This document shows positions 12,036 through 15,569 of a DNA stretch of 15,569 nt, in pieces. The stretch spans positions 1-15,569 of the forward strand of contig CAZMUN010000025.1 in the NCBI GenBank assembly GCA_964569815.1, in the 5' to 3' direction. Within the stretch, counting starts at the first letter, position 1. Each line of letters opens with the position of its first letter. Position numbers and translations under genes: made by a program. Under the pieces are notes generated by a model that saw nothing but the letters and a program-made list of their open reading frames with translations, was not told where the DNA came from and searched no databases. This DNA is from CAZMUN01 sp964569815. Its GTDB lineage: Archaea; Iainarchaeota; Iainarchaeia; Iainarchaeales; GCA-2688035.

Positions 12036-13841
12036 TCATTCCCATTCTATTGTTCCAGGGGGCTTGTGCGTTACATCGTAAAAAACAGCAGAAATACCAG
12101 GCAAATCCATCAGCTTTTTTGCCAAATCCCCCAAAAGACCTTTTTTCATTGGGTAAAACCTTGCAGTCATTGCCTCTTTTGATTCAACAGGCCTTAAAAC
12201 CAGTGCTTCGCCAAAGCCATTTGCTTTCAAAGGCAACAAGATGGAGGGAAACTGCCAGATTTCCTCCATAAGGCCGGCTTCAGCGACTGCCTCCATTACA
12301 ACGGCATCTGCTTCCTGCAAAAGCTTGACCCTTTCCCTTGTCAAAAATGCCTGCTTCAGTTCCACAGACTCAATTTTTTCAGGGGCAACAGAATAAACAC
12401 ACCTATTCACTTCACTAAAACGGTTTGTAATCAAAGTGCTTGCCTTTTCCAGCTTCTTCCAATCCAGGGGGCCCTGCAAAACAGCTGGATGGGCATAGGT
12501 TCGGGCATCGCCTTGAACGCCAACACTTCGAACTGGCAGGGTTAAAGCAGAAAAACCCAAACCGGCCACCGCACTGTTAACCTTTTTAACCAAGCCTGCT
12601 TGCATTCCTTTCTCCTCGCCCTTGCTGCACAAGCACCTTATTGCCAGCCCAGGGCCTGGAAAAGGATGCCTCCAAACCAAACCATGAGGCAAGCCCAAAA
12701 TCTCGCCCAATTCCCTGACCTCGTCCTTGTAAAGCAGGCTTATGGGTTCAACAACCTTTCCCTGCTCAATCATGGCCTTGATAGCCGGAACACGGTTATG
12801 GTGTGTTTTGATCTTGGCAGCGTGCCTGGTTTCAGCCGTTTCAATCGTGTCAGGATAAATGGTTCCCTGCCCCAAAACCCATTTCTCGCTGTCAAGACCA
12901 AGCTTTTCGGATTCCCTTCTCTGGATTTCAACAAACAACCTGCCTATTGCTTCACGCTTTTTTTCAGGGTCAGCCAGTCCTTCAACCGCCCTAAAAAAAG
13001 CTTCAGAACCATCCACGACATCCAGAGATGAAAAACCCTGCTTCTTCAAGGCCTCCACTACTTTTTCCGACTCGTTTTTTCGCATGAAGCCAGTGTCAAC
13101 ATGCAGTGCCTTAACCCTTTCACGCCCAAGCGCCCTATTCAGCAAGGAAAGCGCAACAGTGCTGTCCACGCCACCAGAGGCAAGCAAAAAAACATTTCTT
13201 TGCCTAACCTGTTTCCTTATTTCAGCAGTTTTCCGTTCAACAAAGTCCTCAATGCTCCAGTCCTTTTTGCAGCCGCAAACTCCAAAAACAAAGTTTTCCA
13301 AAACCTTCAAGCCATGAGGAGTGTGCGTTACCTCTGGATGAAACTGCAGGCCAAAAAATTTTCGCGAAAGGTCTGCCACAGCAGCCGTTTCACAGTCACT
13401 GGTTCCAGCCAAAACCTTAAAACCTTTGGGCAAGCCCTCAACACGGTCCCCGTGAGACATCCAAACAGTTTCAACCTCAGCAAGCCCGGCAAACAGCCCT
13501 GAGGCTTTGCCAACGTCCAGTTCCGCTGTGCCATATTCGTGCACATTGCCCCTTGCAACCCTGCCTCCAAGCAATTGGGCCATAAGCTGGTGCCCATAAC
13601 ACAAGCCCAAAACCGGTTTTCCCAACTCAAAAACCGTTTTGTCTATTGACGGAGCGCCCTTATCATAAACAGAACTAGGCCCGCCGCTCAAAATTACTCC
13701 CTTTGCACCCTCTAGCTTTTCCAAACCCGCTCCAGGAACCATTATTTTCGAAAAAACCCCCAGCTGGCGGACCCTGCGGGCAATAAGATGGGCATACTGT
13801 GCACCAAAATCAACAACTACTATTTGGGCTTTCTGGCTCAT
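12036..13841 (-). CDS. guaA: GMP synthase (glutamine-hydrolysing), fused two-domain form
   Basis: The 601-residue enzyme makes GMP from XMP, ATP and glutamine in the cytoplasm. The N-terminal class I amidotransferase has VVDFGAQYAHLIARRVR, nucleophile Cys81 (GLCYGHQ), His168 and Glu170 (LQFHPEVTH). The ATP pyrophosphatase domain has the P-loop SGGVDS (222-227), VDTGFMRKNE, LGQGTIYPD and KTHHNR. The dimerisation domain holds HPFPGPGLAIR and ends in the family signature KPPGTIEWE. Many archaea encode the amidotransferase and synthetase as two genes; here they are fused as in bacteria. At 601 residues it is longer than the common 510-525, with extra sequence between VQGDARTYAHP and the C-terminus. 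ATG 13841 is 27 nt from a TATA-like box, so probably leaderless. Confidence 0.96.
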   Translation of the reverse strand: MSQKAQIVVVDFGAQYAHLIARRVRQLGVFSKIMVPGAGLEKLEGAKGVILSGGPSSVYDKGAPSIDKTVFELGKPVLGLCYGHQLMAQLLGGRVARGNVHEYGTAELDVGKASGLFAGLAEVETVWMSHGDRVEGLPKGFKVLAGTSDCETAAVADLSRKFFGLQFHPEVTHTPHGLKVLENFVFGVCGCKKDWSIEDFVERKTAEIRKQVRQRNVFLLASGGVDSTVALSLLNRALGRERVKALHVDTGFMRKNESEKVVEALKKQGFSSLDVVDGSEAFFRAVEGLADPEKKREAIGRLFVEIQRRESEKLGLDSEKWVLGQGTIYPDTIETAETRHAAKIKTHHNRVPAIKAMIEQGKVVEPISLLYKDEVRELGEILGLPHGLVWRHPFPGPGLAIRCLCSKGEEKGMQAGLVKKVNSAVAGLGFSALTLPVRSVGVQGDARTYAHPAVLQGPLDWKKLEKASTLITNRFSEVNRCVYSVAPEKIESVELKQAFLTRERVKLLQEADAVVMEAVAEAGLMEEIWQFPSILLPLKANGFGEALVLRPVESKEAMTARFYPMKKGLLGDLAKKLMDLPGISAVFYDVTHKPPGTIEWE

Positions 13842-13863
13842 AACCTATTCTGAATGGAAAAGC

Positions 13864-13872
13864 TTTAATATT
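13864..13872. promoter_or_regulatory. bidirectional TATA-like element
   Basis: TTTAATATT sits in the middle of the 50-bp gap between guaA (minus) and the basic protein gene (plus). Its centre is 27 nt from the guaA ATG and 24 nt from ATG 13892, so one element is well placed for leaderless transcription both ways. Confidence 0.5.
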
Positions 13873-13891
13873 TCCCACCACCAAATAGTTC

Positions 13892-14215
13892 ATGGCCTAC
13901 AGGCGATTTGCAGGATTTGTCCCAAAAGGAAAAGAAATAGACATAGCGATTGCAAGGCAAAACTGGGCAAAAGCAGAAAAGCTTTTGAGAGAAGCCGAAT
14001 CCACCCTAACAGTTAAAAGAAGAGAGCGAACAAGCAGAATGCTAAAAAGGCCCAAGCAAAGCAGGCAAAGGCAAATCGATGAAAGCACTATCAAGGCCTT
14101 GAACAGAAAAATAGACGCCATTTGCGAAACCTTGCGCGGAAAAACTCCCCTGATAAAACGAGCCCTCAAACAAAAACAAAAGCCAAAGCCCAAGCCAAAA
14201 AGAAGAAGGCACTAG
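13892..14215 (+). CDS. small highly basic protein, possible nucleic-acid binder
   Basis: A 107-residue protein starting at ATG 13892. Lys and Arg are about a third of residues, and the C-terminus is a run of KQKPKPKPKRRRH. The N-terminus MAYRRFAGFVPKGKEIDIAIARQNWAKAEKLLREAE suggests a strand followed by long helices. The middle (KRRERTSRMLKRPKQSRQRQID) would be disordered or helical. No family is recognised. Such composition suggests binding to RNA, DNA or the ribosome, but this is only an inference. It is divergent from guaA over a shared promoter and is followed by a candidate RNA and tRNA-Ser. Confidence 0.65.
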   Translation: MAYRRFAGFVPKGKEIDIAIARQNWAKAEKLLREAESTLTVKRRERTSRMLKRPKQSRQRQIDESTIKALNRKIDAICETLRGKTPLIKRALKQKQKPKPKPKRRRH

Positions 14216-14242
14216 CCCTTTTTATGTAGCAAGACCGCGAAA

Positions 14243-14252
14243 CATATTTAAG
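14243..14252 (+). promoter_or_regulatory. TATA-like box of the candidate RNA at 14272
   Basis: CATATTTAAG matches the archaeal TATA pattern. It lies 28 bp after the stop of the basic protein gene, with no open frame of note downstream before the tRNA. Confidence 0.45.
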
Positions 14253-14271
14253 AACAACTTCACTAAAGGGA

Positions 14272-14345
14272 TAACGTGTTGGGAGTTAAGGAGGCAAGCT
14301 AAACCTGTTCACAGGTTCCCTGGTTTGCCTTCTTTACATTTTTTT
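14272..14345 (+). ncRNA. candidate small structured RNA (hairpin, ACA, T7 end)
   Basis: A TATA-like box at 14243-14252 predicts a start near 14272. A two-part hairpin follows. The lower stem is 10 pairs with one G-U (14288-14297 with 14325-14334), with an internal loop of GCUA against CCCUGGU. The upper stem is AACCUG/CAGGUU with a UUCA loop (14302-14317). ACA stands one base after the lower stem (14336-14338), and T7 (14339-14345) would end the transcript. The layout resembles a single-hairpin archaeal H/ACA guide RNA. However, I see no K-turn, and the spacing from upper stem to ACA (18 nt) is longer than the usual 14-16. It could instead be another sRNA or a terminator-like structure. Confidence 0.4.
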
Positions 14346-14361
14346 CACCAAATTCTAACCT

Positions 14362-14369
14362 TTTTAAAC
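14362..14369 (+). promoter_or_regulatory. TATA-like box of tRNA-Ser
   Basis: TTTTAAAC is centred 28 nt before G1 of the tRNA, identical in sequence and spacing to the element before tRNA-Ala (484-491). Confidence 0.6.
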
Positions 14370-14431
14370 ACTGCCTTCATTAAATATCCTTATGCCGGCG
14401 TGGCGGAGTGGTCAAACGCACTCGCCTTGAG

Positions 14432-14540
14432 AAACCTTTTCTTGGCAAGAAAAGGTTTGCGAAAAGAACGTTTTGCTTTGCGAAAAGAACGTTTTGCTTT
14501 GCAAAACAGGAATTCGCTTAACGAATTCAAATTTCAAGTT
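14432..14540 (+). other. tRNA-Ser intron (109 nt), hairpin-rich
   Basis: Splice sites fit the 37/38 position. There is a 3-nt bulge UUA (14539-14541), a helix CUUG/CAAG (14426-14429 with 14535-14538), and a bulge AGA (14430-14432). The outer helix is weak (two A-U pairs), so the motif is of the relaxed kind. The intron begins with a perfect 13-base inverted repeat around G14445 (14432-14458), continues with two copies of a 21-nt repeat, and ends with GAATTCG-CTTAA-CGAATTC (14510-14528). It is twice as long as the tRNA-Ala intron and has no open frame of note. Confidence 0.82.
14459..14500 (+). repeat. two exact 21-nt tandem copies inside the tRNA-Ser intron
   Basis: Bases 14459-14479 are repeated exactly at 14480-14500, followed by a partial third start (GCAAAAC). 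Each unit contains GAAAAGAACGTTTTGC, which can fold on itself. The duplication may come from slippage and can vary between strains. Confidence 0.85.
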
Positions 14541-14588
14541 AGCGAGAGTCCGAAAGGGCACACAGGTTCAAATCCTGTCGCCGGCGTG

Positions 14589-14596
14589 TTTTTTTT
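14589..14596 (+). terminator. T8 tract after tRNA-Ser
   Basis: Eight T begin two bases after the discriminator base, a typical archaeal terminator for a tRNA gene. No such tract follows tRNA-Ala. Confidence 0.5.
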
Positions 14597-14611
14597 ATTT
14601 GAGGCGTTCAA

Positions 14612-15190
14612 ATGGCTAAAGAGAATAAAAATCAGCACAAGGGCTCTGAAGAGATTGAAGAAATCATCGAAGACATCCAGGAAGCAAGCAAAGACATTGA
14701 CGAAATACAGGAAGACGTTGAAGACATTCAGGAAAGTGTTGAAGAAATAAAAAAAAGCCAGAAAAGCCTTATCAGACGGTTTTCTTCAAGGGTTTTGCCT
14801 GAAAAATTTGAATGGGATGACCTCGCCCAACAGATTGTTGGCGCAATAATTCTAAGCACGCCGCTTGCAGTAACAGAGGAAGTCTGGATGCTGTCCCAAG
14901 AGCTTGACTTATTCAGGGCTGCAACAATTGTCCTGATTACGCTTTCATTCAACATTCTTCTCATTTACTATACCAAGTACCAGATTGTAAACGAGGAAAA
15001 AATCCTTTCATTTATTCCACTGAGGCTCTTTTCCCAGCTGGCTGTGGCCTACACCAGTGCAGCAGTAATGCTTTTTGTTTTTGGCGTAATAGGAAACCAG
15101 GTTTCAGGAACACTTGGAATAGCAAAGCTCGTTGTTTTTGTGGGCTTGTTTGCAAACATTGGGGCAGGCACAGCCGACCTCTTGAAGTAG
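14612..15190 (+). CDS. DUF2391-like integral membrane protein with N-terminal coiled coil
   Basis: The 192-residue protein has an acidic, heptad-like N-terminal coiled coil at residues 11-50 with repeated EDI/ESVEEI units. A basic stretch SLIRRFSSR follows, and then four likely helices at about 72-92, 99-120, 138-160 and 168-189. The segment DDLAQQIVGAIILSTPLAVTEEVW is typical of the DUF2391 family of putative integral membrane proteins, whose function is unknown. The coiled coil may mediate oligomers or bind a partner. ATG 14612 has GAGGCG about eight bases upstream. It begins 25 bp after tRNA-Ser, probably with its own leader within or after the tRNA terminator. Confidence 0.8.
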   Translation: MAKENKNQHKGSEEIEEIIEDIQEASKDIDEIQEDVEDIQESVEEIKKSQKSLIRRFSSRVLPEKFEWDDLAQQIVGAIILSTPLAVTEEVWMLSQELDLFRAATIVLITLSFNILLIYYTKYQIVNEEKILSFIPLRLFSQLAVAYTSAAVMLFVFGVIGNQVSGTLGIAKLVVFVGLFANIGAGTADLLK

Positions 15191-15204
15191 AATTTGGCCC
15201 AAAA

Positions 15205-15540
15205 CTACTGTTTTATGAACCTGGTTTGGCCCTGAAAACTAGAAACATCTCCTTTAAGCTTTGAAACATCGCCCTCCAGGTTGGATGGGTCGCCAGAAAT
15301 GTTTGAGACATCGCCAGAAATGCTTGTAACCGTCCCATTAATGTTTGAAACATTCCCCAAAATTTTGGAGACATCTCCCCTAATGTTTGAAACATTCCCC
15401 GAAATGTTTGAGGCATTTCCCCATATCCCGGAAGCATTTCCCCAAATATTGGCAGTGTCGCCTCTAACGACTTCCTTGCACTTATCGCAAAGCGCCTCTT
15501 TGTTATGGCTGCAGAAAAGCTTTTTACCTGTGTCAGCCAT
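15205..15540 (-). CDS. heptapeptide-repeat protein with N-terminal Cys cluster
   Basis: The frame from ATG 15540 encodes 111 residues (TTG/ATG-type starts up to 15564 would add eight hydrophobic residues). The N-terminus MADTGKKLFCSHNKEALCDKCKEVV has three Cys and one His that could bind zinc. From residue 26 on, a seven-residue unit G-D/N-V/A-S-x-I/L-x recurs eleven times plus a partial copy. Examples are SGNVSNI, RGDVSKI and LGNVSNI. Such GDVSxIx repeats are seen in uncharacterised archaeal and bacterial proteins and probably fold as a regular solenoid or elongated stalk. Function is unknown. It is convergent with the DUF2391-like gene, 14 bp apart. The upstream promoter is outside the window. 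Confidence 0.7.
   Translation of the reverse strand: MADTGKKLFCSHNKEALCDKCKEVVRGDTANIWGNASGIWGNASNISGNVSNIRGDVSKILGNVSNINGTVTSISGDVSNISGDPSNLEGDVSKLKGDVSSFQGQTRFIKQ
15235..15465 (-). repeat. eleven 21-bp coding repeats
   Basis: The DNA of the heptapeptide-repeat gene is an imperfect 21-bp tandem array. The best-conserved part of the unit on the plus strand is AATGTTTGAAACATT, itself close to a palindrome. Third-position and whole-unit variation show that protein sequence, not only slippage, is being kept. Confidence 0.75.
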
Positions 15541-15569
15541 CAAAACAAAGAGTGCCAAAAGCAATCTTT

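Larger units (their letters stand above)
14394..14586 (+). tRNA. tRNA-Ser(UGA), intron-containing
   Basis: Acceptor stem GCCGGCG pairs with CGCCGGC; the discriminator is G14586, as expected for serine, and no CCA is encoded. The D arm uses GCG/CGC, the anticodon stem is CUCGC/GCGAG, and the variable arm is long with GUCC-GAAA-GGGC (class II). The T arm is ACAGG-UUCAAAU-CCUGU. Without 14432-14540 the loop is CUUGAGA with anticodon UGA (14428-14430) and the mature length is 84 nt. Leucine was considered, because it also has a long arm, but the discriminator G and anticodon say serine. Confidence 0.9.

Noticed and set aside
14394..14586. tRNA-Leu instead of tRNA-Ser
   Set aside because: The long variable arm fits both, but stem pairing fixes the anticodon as UGA and the discriminator base is G.
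14325..14750. Open frame on the plus strand through tRNA-Ser and the start of the DUF2391-like gene
   Set aside because: It runs through a complete tRNA with intron; the protein-like part only mirrors the repeated intron DNA and the coiled-coil region in another frame.
15235..15465. 21-bp repeats as a CRISPR array
   Set aside because: Units are contiguous and degenerate with no spacers, and they keep a reading frame encoding a regular heptapeptide.

Overview
The window is archaeal. Two tRNA genes each carry an intron at the canonical 37/38 site with a bulge-helix-bulge splice motif. Neither tRNA encodes its CCA end. TATA-like boxes lie about 25-30 nt upstream of many starts, some apparently leaderless, and GTG and TTG starts mix with ATG. 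The moderate-to-low GC, very compact layout and many small stand-alone proteins would fit a DPANN-type or uncultivated euryarchaeal genome. I cannot place it more precisely from this sequence.

Layout. 1-60: the tail of an IS200/IS605-type element (last codons of a TnpB-like frame and its terminal hairpin), just upstream of a small membrane protein. 516-1054: intron-containing tRNA-Ala(CGC) and a YbjQ-family protein. 1087-2846: a NatA/NatB-type ABC exporter operon (minus strand). 2891-4091: two divergent single-domain response regulators, the second followed by an unknown 110-residue protein. 4103-6404: a six-hairpin (debranching-enzyme-like) glycosidase, a small membrane protein, and ADP-dependent NAD(P)H-hydrate dehydratase. 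6405-7042: a graveyard of PAS-domain remains on the minus strand. 7035-10341: a tightly coupled minus-strand signalling operon of two receiver proteins, a RecA/KaiC-like protein with a dead P-loop, and a membrane Cache-HAMP histidine kinase. 10477-11974: an AbiE-like (type IV toxin-antitoxin-like) pair in which both genes are interrupted by in-frame stops, behind a promoter with a perfect palindrome. 12036-13841: a fused GMP synthase. 13892-14586: a basic small protein, a candidate structured RNA, and tRNA-Ser(UGA) with a 109-nt hairpin-rich intron containing a tandem repeat. 14612-15540: a DUF2391-like membrane protein and a convergent heptapeptide-repeat protein.

The strongest theme is two-component signalling. 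Four stand-alone receiver proteins without output domains, one sensor kinase and degraded PAS modules lie within about 8 kb, which suggests a phosphorelay hub that has been expanding and shedding sensor parts. The most informative unexplained points are the doubly interrupted AbiE-like pair with its operator-like palindrome, the frameshifted PAS relics, the repeat-bearing tRNA-Ser intron, and the hairpin RNA candidate at about 14272-14345. I see no CRISPR array, rRNA or replication origin.
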